The notes: a model not told the origin generated them from the letters alone. 64,000 bases of DNA from Jeotgalibacillus campisalis (GCF_000829515.1 NZ_JXRR01000001.1:434001-498000), one strand, 5' to 3'; counted from the first letter of the stretch, positions 17,111 through 26,224 are shown. Made by a program: numbers and translations.

Positions 17111-17147
17111 TTTAAGTTGTGTGCAATTTAATTTTACACAACTTAAA
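17111..17147. promoter_or_regulatory. OhrR-type operator between ohr and ohrR
   Basis: Exact inverted repeat TTTAAGTTGTGT (17111-17122) and ACACAACTTAAA (17136-17147) around GCAATTTAATTTT, placed between the divergent genes. Known OhrR sites are A/T-rich palindromes built around AATT(A/T)AATT; the centre here contains AATTTAATT. Confidence 0.78.
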
Positions 17148-17188
17148 TTCATTTGCAAATGATATGATTCTCTAAGGAGGAGATTTTT

Positions 17189-17632
17189 ATGAATCCATTA
17201 TCTTTATCCAATCAATTATGCTTTCCGTTTTATGCGATTTCCAAGGAAATAAGTAAGCGATACCGCCCTCTGCTGGCTCCGCTTAACCTGACCTATCCTC
17301 AATATCTGGTCATGCTGGTGCTATGGGAACAGGATTTCATTCCTTTAAAAACAATTGGGGAGCGCCTGCAGCTTGATTCCGGAACGCTGACACCTTTGAT
17401 AAATAAATTAATTGAGCTTGGTTATGTGAAGAAAACCCGCAACCCTGATGATGAACGACAGCTTGTGATTACGCTGACAGAAAAAGGTGGAACGATCAAA
17501 GAGGATGCAATGGAGATACCTGCGAAAATTAATGAAGTACTGGGACTGGATGAAGAGGAATTTATCCGTTACAGGCAACTGCTGGATGAATTAGCTTGCC
17601 GTCTCAACCTTTCTGCCGGCGATGACTGTTAA
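17189..17632 (+). CDS. ohrR: Organic-peroxide-sensing MarR-family repressor OhrR
   Basis: A 147-residue MarR protein. The N-terminal NQLCFPFYA contains the single reactive cysteine (C11), the OhrR peroxide sensor; the winged helix has LDSGTLTPLINKL and the wing TRNPDDERQ. It represses ohr, and cysteine oxidation by organic peroxides releases DNA. Two more cysteines lie near the C-terminus. SD AAGGAGGAG before ATG 17189. Confidence 0.93.
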   Translation: MNPLSLSNQLCFPFYAISKEISKRYRPLLAPLNLTYPQYLVMLVLWEQDFIPLKTIGERLQLDSGTLTPLINKLIELGYVKKTRNPDDERQLVITLTEKGGTIKEDAMEIPAKINEVLGLDEEEFIRYRQLLDELACRLNLSAGDDC

Positions 17633-17898
17633 TGATACAAATAAAGGCGGGGTGAAATAGAGCATCCTTAAACTTGCTCTCTGCATGTCACAAAAATCCA
17701 TGAAATGCTCCAAGCAATGACTAGATGATCAAATGATCCTCTACTGCATTACCAAAGTTGTTTTATGATCAATTCAAACAGGGAATTTTAAATAAACAAG
17801 TACGATGATGACTCTAATAATCAAGTCAATAAAAGCGCGAATCGCCATGAAATAGTTAAATCGGAGGGTATTCTGAAGACGTGCGGGGATCATTGAAT

Positions 17899-18318
17899 TT
17901 AACTTTGAAAGTGCTTTTTCAAACGGTATATTTCTTTGTCATGCTCTTGATTTTTGTGCAGCAAATAATCATTATTTTGATTATTCACGTCTTGCTTTTG
18001 CGAAATGTGTTTAAGCATAGACATAATTTCTGCCTGACGCTCATTTTCCATACGGTCAAGCTGTGTATGGACCCCGGTAAATTTATCTTTAAGCTCGGTG
18101 AGAATTCCGGTAAACTGCTCATCATGTTCCTTCAACTGCGTGCGGATCCCGGTAAACTGCTCATCGTGTTCTTTCAACTGTGTGCGGATTCCGATAAATT
18201 GCTCATCATGCTTTTGCAAACGCTCATCGATTCCATCAAAGCGATGATCTACTTTTTCAAAGCGGCTTTCCATATTCTTTTGAAGCTCTGCAATCGCTTT
18301 TAAAATATCGTGTTCCAT
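17899..18318 (-). CDS. Coiled-coil protein with 14-residue tandem repeats
   Basis: A 139-residue hydrophilic, helix-rich protein. The middle (residues 37-78) is three near-identical 14-mers of the type HDEQFTGIRTQLKE, preceded by related ESRFEKVDHRFDGIDERL units. Fourteen residues is two heptads, so a coiled coil is expected. No membrane segment or signal peptide. I chose ATG 18318 (AGGAGG 8 bases upstream) over an in-frame ATG 25 codons earlier. Function unknown. Confidence 0.75.
   Translation of the reverse strand: MEHDILKAIAELQKNMESRFEKVDHRFDGIDERLQKHDEQFIGIRTQLKEHDEQFTGIRTQLKEHDEQFTGILTELKDKFTGVHTQLDRMENERQAEIMSMLKHISQKQDVNNQNNDYLLHKNQEHDKEIYRLKKHFQS
18085..18210 (-). repeat. Three 42-bp tandem repeats
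   Basis: DNA basis of the 14-residue repeats in the coiled-coil gene. Units differ by a few bases only (AACTGCTCATCATG, AACTGCTCATCGTG, AATTGCTCATCATG), suggesting recent expansion and possible copy-number variation between strains. Confidence 0.8.
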
Positions 18319-18406
18319 ATTTACTCCTCCTTTCTTTACTATTAGTATAAAATGCCGGAACGTGAAAGTATAGTATGCTATGAGAAATCTCATTCCGCTA
18401 AACGTC

Positions 18407-18780
18407 CTATCGAAAGTTTATCCTAACCGAATACACGTCAACAATATTAAATCCATTTGCATACAGAATGCGTTCCATTACTTTTGGAAAGACATACCTT
18501 AAACTGATTCTCGTCCGCTTTTCATCCTCTATTTCTCCGTGACTGTTTTTATACCTGCGTATCGTGGTATAGTGTTGAATTTGATTTAGAGCGTCATAGT
18601 GACTAATGGTCGAAACATCCACTTTACAGTTATGATCCGTATACGTTCTCCAATTCTCCGTACTTGGCTGAAGCAGCTCCTCTGCACTTGGAAACATTGT
18701 GCCGAAAATAAAAATGCCACCCGTTTCCAAATGCTGATTTACAGAAGAAAGCACGCCGTCCTGCGCTTCGTTTTAAAATA
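18407..18780 (-). pseudogene. Truncated copy of the nearby SAM methyltransferase
   Basis: The frame from SSVNQHLETGGIFIFGT to YANGFNIVDVYS is a near copy of the C-terminal half of the intact methyltransferase at 20610-21380. The SAM-binding N-terminal half (about 130 residues, with LDLACGTG) is missing and the last 20 residues differ. One codon is deleted. At DNA level the similarity stops near 18778, where CTGCGCTTCGTT is shared and the sequences then diverge. It cannot be an active methyltransferase. Confidence 0.85.
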
Positions 18781-18840
18781 GCTTATTACGGACGTCTCCC
18801 TAGCTTTTCTGCATAGAATCCCCCATTGATGATCAGATCA

Positions 18841-19254
18841 TTAATACTCAGGAAACTCCAGTCGGGCACCCTTATGGATGTCTTCTGTACCAGCTTCGAG
18901 TGCTGTTTGATAGTACCGGCATTTGTGCTCAATCATTTCAATCGTCTTTTTCATTTCTTCTAACTGTGCCTCTACACAGGCCTTTCTTTCAAGAAACATA
19001 TCATAGCGCTGCTGTAATGTGGCATCCCCTTCTAAACACCAGTCGATAAAATGCTTGATTTCTTTTATCGGCATTCCTGTTGATTTGAGGCATTCAATCA
19101 TTCTCAATGCGTCAAGGTCTTTTTCTTTAAACCGCCTTGTGCCGCTTTCGGTTCGCTCCACAAAGGGAATCAATCCTTCTTTATCATAATAGCGCAAGGT
19201 GTAGGCGGTTAAATCCAGGTATTTTGCTGCTTCACTGATGGAATAGGTTTTCAT
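18841..19254 (-). CDS. MerR-family regulator (AdhR-like)
   Basis: A 137-residue MerR regulator: YSISEAAKYLDLTAYTLRYY in the winged helix, RRFKEKDLDALRMIECLKSTGMPIKEIKHF, then a coiled coil. It lacks the metal-binding C-terminal cysteines of MerR/CueR; one Cys at EHKCRYY remains. Relatives such as Bacillus AdhR sense reactive carbonyls and activate alcohol dehydrogenase, and this gene is divergent from such a dehydrogenase. Start ATG 19254 (AGGAG 8 bases upstream) is preferred to one 7 codons earlier. Confidence 0.87.
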   Translation of the reverse strand: MKTYSISEAAKYLDLTAYTLRYYDKEGLIPFVERTESGTRRFKEKDLDALRMIECLKSTGMPIKEIKHFIDWCLEGDATLQQRYDMFLERKACVEAQLEEMKKTIEMIEHKCRYYQTALEAGTEDIHKGARLEFPEY

Positions 19255-19280
19255 GCATTTTCTCCTTTTATACAATAGAT

Positions 19281-19296
19281 TTCGAGTTAACTATAA
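19281..19296 (-). promoter_or_regulatory. Operator half of the merR/adh intergenic region (merR side)
   Basis: TCGAGTTAACTATA contains the same AGTTAACT core (19285-19292) that lies in the adh promoter at 19367-19374. It lies between the merR start and its likely promoter, so the regulator probably controls its own gene. Confidence 0.6.
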
Positions 19297-19357
19297 GTAA
19301 TGAAATGATTCTATCAGCCCCCTTTTCTCTCTGTCAAAATTCTCAGCATGTTCATTC

Positions 19358-19388
19358 TTGACCTAGAGTTAACTGTAGGGTTTAGACT
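19358..19388 (+). promoter_or_regulatory. MerR-activated promoter of the alcohol dehydrogenase
   Basis: TTGACC (19358-19363), a 19-base spacer and TAGACT (19383-19388). The overlong 19-base spacer is the hallmark of MerR-activated promoters. The dyad CTAGAGTTAACTGTAG (19363-19378) occupies the spacer. Confidence 0.8.
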
Positions 19389-19461
19389 GAGGGCAAGAGT
19401 CCGGGATCTAGGAGATTGCTCCAGGTCCGTTTCTCTTAAAATAAGGAGTGGAGGTTTTATT

Positions 19462-20502
19462 ATGGTAACTGCAAAAGCTAGAGCGGTAAACGGTCCTGAT
19501 CAAAATTTTCGTGAAACTGAAGTTACGCGGCGTGAATTGGACACGACGGATGTACTGATTGAAATTAAATTTGCTGGAATTTGTCACTCTGATATTCATA
19601 CTGCACATGGCGAATGGGGGGAAGTGAACTACCCTCTTATTCCAGGACATGAAATTGCGGGGATTGTCTCAGATATAGGAGAAAATGTGACGAAATACAA
19701 AGTGGGAGACCGCGTAGGCGTAGGCTGCATGGTGGATTCCTGCGGGGAGTGCGAGAATTGCCGTGAAGGGGAAGAACAATATTGCTTAAAAGGAAATATC
19801 CCGACGTATGCCGGCACCGATAAATATGGTGAACCTACTCAGGGAGGCTACTCCACACATATCGTGGTGACAGAAGAATTTGTTCTCAGCATCCCTGACA
19901 GCATCGGATTGGATGAGGCGGCTCCATTACTATGCGCGGGAATTACCACCTTCTCCCCTCTCAACCACTGGAATGCGGGACCTGGTAAAAAAGTGGCGGT
20001 AGTAGGAATGGGCGGACTTGGTCATATGGCCGTGAAAATTGCTCATGCAATGGGAGCAGAAGTAACCGTTCTTTCCCGTACGCTCAATAAAAAAGAAGAT
20101 GGTCTGCAATTCGGCGCAAAAAGCTACTTCGCGACAAGTGACGAAGATACCTTTACCGAGCTTGCCGGCACCTTTGACCTGATTATTAACACGGTCAGTG
20201 CAAAGATTGATCTGAATGCCTATCTTTCCCTGCTGGCATTGAATGGTTCTCTTGTAAACGTCGGAGCACCTGCAGAGCCGCTGGAAGTCAATGCCTTTTC
20301 ATTGATTCCTCACCGCCGCTCCTTCGCCGGTTCGCTGATAGGCGGCATCCGTGAAACCCAGGACATGCTCAACTTCTGCGCAGAGCACAACATTGCGCCG
20401 AACATTGAGATCATCTCGGCTGATGACATCGATCATGCGTATAAACGCGTGCTTGACTCTGACGTTAAATATCGCTTCGTTATTGATATCAGCACAATGT
20501 AA
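19462..20502 (+). CDS. Zinc-dependent NAD(P) alcohol dehydrogenase (AdhA/YahK-like)
   Basis: A 346-residue medium-chain dehydrogenase. Catalytic-zinc ligands are in GICHSDIH and GHEIAG; the structural zinc site is [20 protein letters not shown]; the Rossmann motif is [13 protein letters not shown]. The pattern matches the cinnamyl-alcohol-dehydrogenase-like NADP aldehyde reductases (AdhA, YahK), which detoxify aldehydes. ATG 19462 with GGAGTGGAGG upstream is the start; the in-frame extension to 19348 crosses the promoter. Regulated by the divergent MerR protein. The name adhA fits but is not certain. Confidence 0.92.
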   Translation: MVTAKARAVNGPDQNFRETEVTRRELDTTDVLIEIKFAGICHSDIHTAHGEWGEVNYPLIPGHEIAGIVSDIGENVTKYKVGDRVGVGCMVDSCGECENCREGEEQYCLKGNIPTYAGTDKYGEPTQGGYSTHIVVTEEFVLSIPDSIGLDEAAPLLCAGITTFSPLNHWNAGPGKKVAVVGMGGLGHMAVKIAHAMGAEVTVLSRTLNKKEDGLQFGAKSYFATSDEDTFTELAGTFDLIINTVSAKIDLNAYLSLLALNGSLVNVGAPAEPLEVNAFSLIPHRRSFAGSLIGGIRETQDMLNFCAEHNIAPNIEIISADDIDHAYKRVLDSDVKYRFVIDISTM

Positions 20503-20575
20503 TCGAGGTGACCTAATGAATGAATAACCCACAGTCTGAGGAATGACTTACCCTCTGCATTGGGGTGTGGCAAAA

Positions 20576-20612
20576 GGTCTGCTGTCCCATTTGTGGCAGC
20601 AGACTCTTTTTA
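20576..20612 (+). terminator. Terminator of the alcohol dehydrogenase gene
   Basis: Stem GTCTGCTG / CAGCAGAC (20577-20584 with 20597-20604), then TCTTTTT. It overlaps the end of the converging methyltransferase gene by a few bases. Confidence 0.8.
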
Positions 20613-21380
20613 AATAGACCGTACTTTTCTACACACATAAACCATTTCCATGCTGTCATCTGTCACAGGTGTATCATTCCAGTCCTCATACACGGCAACA
20701 ATATCAAATCCATTTGCGTAAAGAATGCGTTCCATTTCTTTCGGAAAGACGTATCGTAAACTGATTTTTGTGCGCTTCTCATCCACCATTTCACCATGAC
20801 TGTTTTTAAACTTTCGTATCGTGGTGTAATGCTGAATTTGATTTAGAGCGTCATAGTCACTGAGGGTCGAAACATCCACTTTACAGTCATGATCCGTATA
20901 CGTTCTCCAATATTCCTCCGTACTTGGCTGAAGCAGTTCCTCTGCGTTTGGAAACCTTGTCCCGAAAATAAAGATGCCGTCCGTTTCCAAATGCTGATTT
21001 ACAGAAGAAAGCAATCCGTCCTGCGCTTCGTTAGTTAAAAAGTGCTGAAAGGAATTGCCAACCGAATAAACCAAATGACTTCTAAAGCTTAGATCAAGCT
21101 TCGTACAGTCCTGCTCGATCCAATCAATGTTCAAGTCCGAGCCAGCTGATTTTCTTTTAGCTTCTTTGAGCATCCCACTATGGATATCCACCCCTGCAAG
21201 ATGGTACCCTTTTTGAGCTAGAGGAATGGTCACTCTCCCTGTGCCGCAGGCTAAATCGAGAATCGTTCCCTGCGTTTTAGAAGCCCATTTTAGTAGAAAG
21301 GGCAGTTCAGAAAGGTATTGCGCATTTTCTTTATCGTATAAAGCCGGGTCATCGTATTCCTCAAAATTATCACGTGTCAT
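20610..21380 (-). CDS. Class I SAM-dependent methyltransferase
   Basis: A 256-residue methyltransferase with motif I ILDLACGTGRVTIPLA (about residues 40-55), the acidic strand end GVDIHSGML and motif IV region HLVYSVGNSFQHF. The fold resembles small-molecule or unknown-substrate methyltransferases of the YdaC/UbiE type; substrate cannot be predicted. Start ATG 21380 has AAGGAG upstream. A truncated near copy of its C-terminal half lies at 18407-18780, beyond the merR/adh pair. Confidence 0.87.
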   Translation of the reverse strand: MTRDNFEEYDDPALYDKENAQYLSELPFLLKWASKTQGTILDLACGTGRVTIPLAQKGYHLAGVDIHSGMLKEAKRKSAGSDLNIDWIEQDCTKLDLSFRSHLVYSVGNSFQHFLTNEAQDGLLSSVNQHLETDGIFIFGTRFPNAEELLQPSTEEYWRTYTDHDCKVDVSTLSDYDALNQIQHYTTIRKFKNSHGEMVDEKRTKISLRYVFPKEMERILYANGFDIVAVYEDWNDTPVTDDSMEMVYVCRKVRSI

Positions 21381-21540
21381 GTAGTGGCTCCTTATTATTT
21401 CGTCTTAGCACCGTCAATTCTACCATATTAACTGACTTTTCTTACTTTTAACATAAAAAATCCTGTTCTCTCAAAACGAGACCCGTTAGTTAAATAAGAA
21501 ACAGGCTTATCTCGTGAACGTAGACAAACTATTTATATCC

Positions 21541-21620
21541 TGTGTTTCGATAACCGGTATTAAATTACCTTTATTATCATCGTGTATTGGTCATTCAAAT
21601 ATCAACAACGACCTTTAACA
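21541..21620 (-). repeat. Second copy of the 10.2-kb intergenic remnant
   Basis: TTTATTATCATCGTGT, ATCAACAA and CTTTAACATAG are shared with 10202-10284 in the same order and spacing. Minus-strand translation gives HDDNKGNLIPVIE but with in-frame stops. The surrounding 370-base gap (21381-21752) otherwise holds only A/T-rich sequence and no convincing gene. Confidence 0.55.
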
Positions 21621-21752
21621 TAGCAAAAATAAATACAACAAAAAAATGCATACGCACTTACTGCCCATGCATCGTAGCTTGAATCAGTTTCTCTTCAACC
21701 TTCAGTGTATATATATGCTGCTGTTTTCTTAAAAATCTAGCTTAGTCAATGT

Positions 21753-22172
21753 TCAATCAATAATAATATGCTGAAAATCAATCATTCTTTTATCTTTGCG
21801 AAAGCTGTCAGGTGACATTCCAATCATCTTTCTGAAAACCTTACTGAAATAGTTAGCATTTGTATATCCGGTTTCTACTGCAATTTCTTGAATGGGTTTA
21901 TTGGTCGTAATTAAAAGATCCATTGCTTTTTTTATACGTGTTTTCGTCAAATATTGAATGGGAGTTGTTTTTAAATATTTTTGAAATTTGTTGGTGAAGT
22001 AATATTTAGAGAGGGCTGCCCGTTCTGTAATATCTTCAAGGGACAGGGGCTGGTCATAATGCGTTTCTATAAAGTGGACAGTTTCACGAATATCATCTGG
22101 CAAGTTAATGTTTGTACTGCCCATCCCCCGTGAATAACGGTATCTATTATCCTGAAAGCAGAACGGTTTCAA
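21753..22172 (-). pseudogene. AraC-family regulator lacking its sensor domain
   Basis: Encodes an intact C-terminal AraC DNA-binding domain of about 100 residues: two helix-turn-helix units with LSLEDITERAALSKYYFTNKF and PIQEIAVETGYTNANYFSKVF. The usual 150-180-residue N-terminal ligand domain is missing. Upstream of the domain the frame runs into a region that on the plus strand is coding for another broken gene, and no good ribosome binding site is seen. It is most likely a truncated gene; a stand-alone DNA-binding protein is possible. Confidence 0.6.
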
Positions 22173-22550
22173 AAACTGTCCTTTGATTCACTTCAAAAAG
22201 AGGAGAACAGCCGGGAACAGTATGATGTATTTTATGCAGACGATGTTCATTTCCAAATCAGCACGAAAGATGCGTCTGAACTAAACTACAATTCTGAGGA
22301 GCAGCCGGAACCACTTGGTATGTATACAGCCAATCCGGTCAGCAACCGCGTCCACGACCGCCCTGAAATACTTGGCCGTCTTTTAAACTTTCATGATATT
22401 ACATCCCTTGATTTTCTTAATGACCAGGAGAACATGCTGTCAAGTGTGCGTGTACCATGGAGCGAAAAAAATGAAATGATAAATGAATATATGGAGATTC
22501 AAATCGAGCCGGGGTATGTGGACGTGAAAATCCGTAAAAAAACAGCGTGA
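22134..22550 (+). pseudogene. C-terminal fragment of an unrecognised gene
   Basis: The plus-strand frame is open from 22134 (after TGA) to TGA 22550. It encodes about 138 residues with normal composition (LKAERFQKLSFDSL..., later GRLLNFHDITSLDF and YMEIQIEPGYVDVKI). No start codon with a ribosome binding site is near its 5' end; the first ATG (22320) is mid-domain. Its start overlaps the end of the AraC remnant on the other strand, so both genes seem to have lost their N-termini at a deletion joint. Family not recognised. Confidence 0.5.
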
Positions 22551-22585
22551 CCAGTGAATCGCTGGTCATGCTGTTTTTTGCATCC
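22540..22585 (+). terminator. Terminator of the 22.1-22.5 kb remnant
   Basis: Stem AGCGTGACCAG / CTGGTCATGCT with a 7-base loop, then GTTTTTTG. Its retention supports the view that the upstream frame was once a gene. The following gap to 22863 has only protein-like scraps on the minus strand (for example VLVGAGGIGSEA ending in a stop). Confidence 0.75.
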
Positions 22586-22863
22586 ATATCAAAGGGTGTT
22601 TACTCTAACTACTTATCCTTCAACGCCTCACTGCCAATGCCGCCTGCTCCCACTAATACAACAATGATTATTCGTCTTTGTATTGATTTATATGGCCAAG
22701 GGAATCATTGCCACGAATGCTTGTCCCCTTGCACTTTTAACGAGATCCCAGTAAAGTAGATACTGATTGAAGTTTTGTGTTTTTACTCGTCATTCTAATG
22801 AAGGCAAATCATATATTATATTCGGGAACATGTTTCCCTTTAAAGAAAGGGTTCAGATAGAGT

Positions 22864-23862
22864 ATGAAAGAAAATTTTTGGCTTGAGCTGCCGCGTCCGT
22901 TTTTTGTACTGGCGCCCATGGAAGCCGTGACGGATGTTGTGTTTCGTCATGTAGTAAGTGGAGCAGCAAGGCCTGATGTGTTTTTTACAGAGTTTACGAA
23001 TTCAGAAAGCTACTGTCATCCAAAAGGAAAAGACAGCGTGAAAGGCCGCCTGACGTTCACAGAAGATGAGCAGCCAATCGTTGCGCACATTTGGGGTGAT
23101 AAGCCTGAATATTTCCGCCAGATGAGCATTGGAATGGCGGAAATGGGCTATCGCGGCGTGGATATCAATATGGGCTGTCCTGTACAGAACGTGGCGGCGA
23201 ATGGAAAAGGCTCCGGCCTGATCCGTCATCCGGAAGTGGCCGCAGAAATCATCCAGGCGGCTAAAGCAGGCGGACTGCCCGTTAGCGTGAAGACCCGTCT
23301 CGGCTATACGGAAGTGGACGAATGGCGTCACTGGCTGAAGCATATTCTAGAGCAGGATATCGCCAATCTTTCTATTCATCTCCGCACGAAAAAGGAGATG
23401 AGCAATGTCGACGCGCACTGGGAGCTGATCCCTGAGATCAAAAAACTTCGTGATGAAGTAGCACCTCAAACGCTTTTGACGATTAACGGTGATATTGCTG
23501 ACCGTCAGATGGGTCTTGAACTCGCTGACAAATACGGCATAGACGGTGTCATGATCGGACGCGGGATTTTCCAAAATCCGTTCGCATTTGAAAAAGAAAA
23601 GAAAGAGCACACCAGCGAGGAGCTTCTTGACCTCCTGCGTCTTCAGCTCGATCTTCACGATAAGTATTCAAAAGAGCTTGAACCCCGTCCTTTCAAACCC
23701 CTTCGACGCTTTTTCAAAATCTATGTACGCGGATTCCGCGGCGCAGGTGAACTGAGAAACCGTTTAATGGAGACAGAAACAACCGACGAGGTCCGTGATT
23801 TGCTGAACGAATTTATGGCGAAGAATGGCATGAAGGAAGAAGAAGGATTTTCAATTTCTTAA
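22864..23862 (+). CDS. tRNA-dihydrouridine synthase (Dus family)
   Basis: A 332-residue FMN enzyme that reduces uridines in tRNA. Family marks: [13 protein letters not shown] at the FMN site, [15 protein letters not shown] with the catalytic cysteine, KTRLGY, and TINGDIADR...GVMIGRG for phosphate binding. The AAGCTTTTTCA-like basic C-terminal part ([19 protein letters not shown]) contacts tRNA. It is related to, but shorter in motif spacing than, the usual Bacillus DusB near the origin, so a second paralogue is likely. Monocistronic. Confidence 0.9.
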   Translation: MKENFWLELPRPFFVLAPMEAVTDVVFRHVVSGAARPDVFFTEFTNSESYCHPKGKDSVKGRLTFTEDEQPIVAHIWGDKPEYFRQMSIGMAEMGYRGVDINMGCPVQNVAANGKGSGLIRHPEVAAEIIQAAKAGGLPVSVKTRLGYTEVDEWRHWLKHILEQDIANLSIHLRTKKEMSNVDAHWELIPEIKKLRDEVAPQTLLTINGDIADRQMGLELADKYGIDGVMIGRGIFQNPFAFEKEKKEHTSEELLDLLRLQLDLHDKYSKELEPRPFKPLRRFFKIYVRGFRGAGELRNRLMETETTDEVRDLLNEFMAKNGMKEEEGFSIS

Positions 23863-23867
23863 GCTTA

Positions 23868-23903
23868 TGAGAAAAGCCCATTCGGCTTTTCTCTTTTTTT
23901 GTA
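23868..23903 (+). terminator. Terminator of the dus gene
   Basis: GAGAAAAGCC-CATTC-GGCTTTTCTC followed by TTTTTTT. Confidence 0.9.
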
Positions 23904-24040
23904 CCTATTTATTTTTACACCTTCCCCTTTTTCTTCTATTACAAAATATTTTTATTGGGATATAGTTTGATTTTTCCTTTCTACCCTGCTTTTTTGTTCT
24001 TATTTCACCCTATTCAATATGCTTCTTTCTAAATATTTTG

Positions 24041-24069
24041 TTGACAATGGTTGAGGAAGCCTTTACATT
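24041..24069 (+). promoter_or_regulatory. Promoter of the siderophore uptake operon
   Basis: TTGACA (24041-24046), 17 bases and TACATT (24064-24069), directly followed by the Fur box. Confidence 0.8.
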
Positions 24070-24071
24070 AA

Positions 24072-24092
24072 TGATAATGATAATTGTTATCA
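24072..24092 (+). promoter_or_regulatory. Fur box
   Basis: TGATAATGATAATTGTTATCA matches the Fur consensus of GATAAT units (TGATAATNATTATCA core) at almost every position. It covers the transcription start of the iron-siderophore operon, so Fur with iron would repress it. Confidence 0.9.
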
Positions 24093-24123
24093 ATTAAAAA
24101 AAGATAGAGGAAGTGTAGAGGCA

Positions 24124-25188
24124 ATGAGTAGAAAAAGAAAGTCTTCATTAATTACCGTATCTATGTCAGCGATGCTGATGCTTGCGTTGGCTGCTTGTTC
24201 TGATGATACAGCAACGGAAGAAACAGAAGCTTCGGGAGATTCCAATACAGAAACGTCAACTGAAGAATCATCAGCCGAGTACCCTATTACGATCGAGCAC
24301 GCACTTGGTAAAACGGTTATCGAAGAAAAACCGGAACGTGTAGCAACCATTGCCTGGTCCAATCATGATGTGGCGCTTGCACTTGATGTCGTGCCTGTTG
24401 GTTTTTCTGCTGCAAACTATGGTGTGCAGGACGACAGCGGCATGCTGCCTTGGACAGCTGAGAAGCTTGAAGAGCTGGGCGGAGAAACGCCGACGATTTT
24501 CCAGGACACAGATGGCCTTGACTTTGAAGCCGTTGCAGATACAAACCCGGATGTGATCCTTGCTGCATACTCAGGTATTACGCAGGAGGAATATGATACA
24601 TTAAGCGAAATTGCACCGGTTGTCGCTTATCAGGAAGGTCCTTGGGTTGCGTCATGGCGCGAACAGGTTACATATAACTCAATGGCTATGGGACTCGCTG
24701 AAGAAGGTGAACAACTGATTGCCGAAACCGAACAGCTGATTGAAGGAAAGGTGAAAGAACATCCTGAGATGGAAGGGAAAACCGCTGCTTTCCTTAGTTT
24801 GAACGCTGCTGACCTCTCTTCATTCTTTATCTACTCACCGGTAGATCCGCGCGGAGAATTCCTGACGGAGCTTGGGATGGAATACCCGGAAAGCATTACA
24901 AGCGAAATGACGGATCCAAACAGCTTCTATATTGAAGTAAGTGCCGAAAATGCGGATATGCTGAACGATGCAGACATTCTGGTTTCTTACGGAGATGAGA
25001 ACACGCTTGAAGCTCTGCAAAACGATCCGATCTTTGGTAAGGTGCCGGCAATTGAAAGAGGCTCTGTCGTAATCATTGGAGATAACACACCGCTTGCTGC
25101 ATCGGGAACACCAAGCACACTTTCTATTGAATACTCTATTGATGAGTACTTAACGCTCATGTCAGAAGCTGTAAGCAAACTCGAGTAG
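24124..25188 (+). CDS. Iron-siderophore ABC transporter binding lipoprotein
   Basis: A 354-residue lipoprotein with lipobox LALAAC (Cys25), an acidic Ser/Thr/Glu linker and a FecB/FhuD-type two-lobed domain: KPERVATIAWSNHDVALALDVVPVGF, NPDVILAAYSGITQEEYDTLSEIAPVV, and YSIDEYLTLM at the end. The sequence is closest in feel to xenosiderophore receptors of the YfiY/YhfQ kind; the ligand is not determinable. First gene of a Fur-controlled four-gene operon, ending 1 base before the first permease. Confidence 0.92.
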   Translation: MSRKRKSSLITVSMSAMLMLALAACSDDTATEETEASGDSNTETSTEESSAEYPITIEHALGKTVIEEKPERVATIAWSNHDVALALDVVPVGFSAANYGVQDDSGMLPWTAEKLEELGGETPTIFQDTDGLDFEAVADTNPDVILAAYSGITQEEYDTLSEIAPVVAYQEGPWVASWREQVTYNSMAMGLAEEGEQLIAETEQLIEGKVKEHPEMEGKTAAFLSLNAADLSSFFIYSPVDPRGEFLTELGMEYPESITSEMTDPNSFYIEVSAENADMLNDADILVSYGDENTLEALQNDPIFGKVPAIERGSVVIIGDNTPLAASGTPSTLSIEYSIDEYLTLMSEAVSKLE

Positions 25189-25189
25189 G

Positions 25190-26224
25190 ATGAACGATCT
25201 TTCCGTAACAGAACAAAAGCCGTGGCATGCACCAAAGAATTTTTTCAAACTGCTGATTCTCTCCCTTGTGTTATTTGGAATCTGTGTTGTTGCCTCGCTT
25301 GCTTTTGGGTCGCGAATCGTCGGATGGGATGAAATCATGAATGGTTTATTCCATTCGGAAGTCGAGACTCACGGGTCAAATGTGGTTCGTCAGCGAATTG
25401 CCAGAACCATTTTTGGCTTTATGTGCGGCGCAGCACTTGGCGTATCGGGGGCTTTACTTCAATCCGTCACCCGCAACCCCATTGCTGACCCGAGCATACT
25501 AGGTGTAAACACGGGAGCAGCCCTGTTTGTCGTATGCGGCATTTCCTTCTTTAACATCGGCAGTGCCAGTCAATACATCTGGTTTGCCCTCGCAGGAGCC
25601 ATCATAACGGCCATTTTTGTATACGGAATCGGTTCTATGGGTCGTGGCGGTGCCACGCCCCTTAAACTGGTTTTAGCGGGGGCTGCAACAAGTGCAGCCC
25701 TGTCCTCGCTTGTGATGGCGATTATGATCCCCCGTTCAAGTGTCATGGATCAATTCAGATTTTGGCAGGTAGGGAGTGTCGGTGCAGGAAACTGGGATTC
25801 TATTTCTCTCTTTATCCCTTTTCTGGTAATCGGTCTGTTGATTGCGGTCTTTACTGCTCCAGCTTTAAATGCACTGGCTTTAGGTGACGAAGCTGCGAAA
25901 GGATTAGGGGTTTCAACTGGCACACTGAGACTGATAGCGGCATTTGGCGGTGTTGTGCTCTGTGGTGTCACTACAGCGCTCGCCGGTCCAATCGGGTTTA
26001 TCGGGTTACTGGCGACACATGTCATTCGACTGATTATTGGACCTGATCTGCGGTTTGTTATTCCGCTGTCCGCCATATCCGGCGCGATTATTTTAAGTAT
26101 GTCTGACGTGACCGGACGGATTCTTGGAAGTCCAGGCGAGCTTGAAGTTGGCGTTGTGACGGCGTTTATCGGGGCGCCGATCTTAATTTTTATTACCATG
26201 AAAGCGAAGATGCGTTCATTATGA
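25190..26224 (+). CDS. FecCD-family siderophore permease, first subunit
   Basis: A 344-residue permease with about ten membrane helices. Conserved FecCD segments: RTIFGFMCGAALGVSGALLQSVTRNPIADPSILGV and LNALALGDEAAKGLGV (ATPase contact), and GPIGFIGLLATHVIRLIIGPD. It forms the membrane channel with the next gene. The start lies 1 base after the binding-protein stop, and its end overlaps the next start by 4 bases. Confidence 0.93.
   Translation: MNDLSVTEQKPWHAPKNFFKLLILSLVLFGICVVASLAFGSRIVGWDEIMNGLFHSEVETHGSNVVRQRIARTIFGFMCGAALGVSGALLQSVTRNPIADPSILGVNTGAALFVVCGISFFNIGSASQYIWFALAGAIITAIFVYGIGSMGRGGATPLKLVLAGAATSAALSSLVMAIMIPRSSVMDQFRFWQVGSVGAGNWDSISLFIPFLVIGLLIAVFTAPALNALALGDEAAKGLGVSTGTLRLIAAFGGVVLCGVTTALAGPIGFIGLLATHVIRLIIGPDLRFVIPLSAISGAIILSMSDVTGRILGSPGELEVGVVTAFIGAPILIFITMKAKMRSL

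Noticed and set aside
18085-18210. CRISPR-like array
   Set aside because: The repeats are in-frame coding units without spacers and lie in a coiled-coil gene.
22547-22759. Plus-strand 70-residue ORF after the remnant
   Set aside because: It begins inside the terminator and has poor composition; the minus strand of the same region has more protein-like scraps but many stops.
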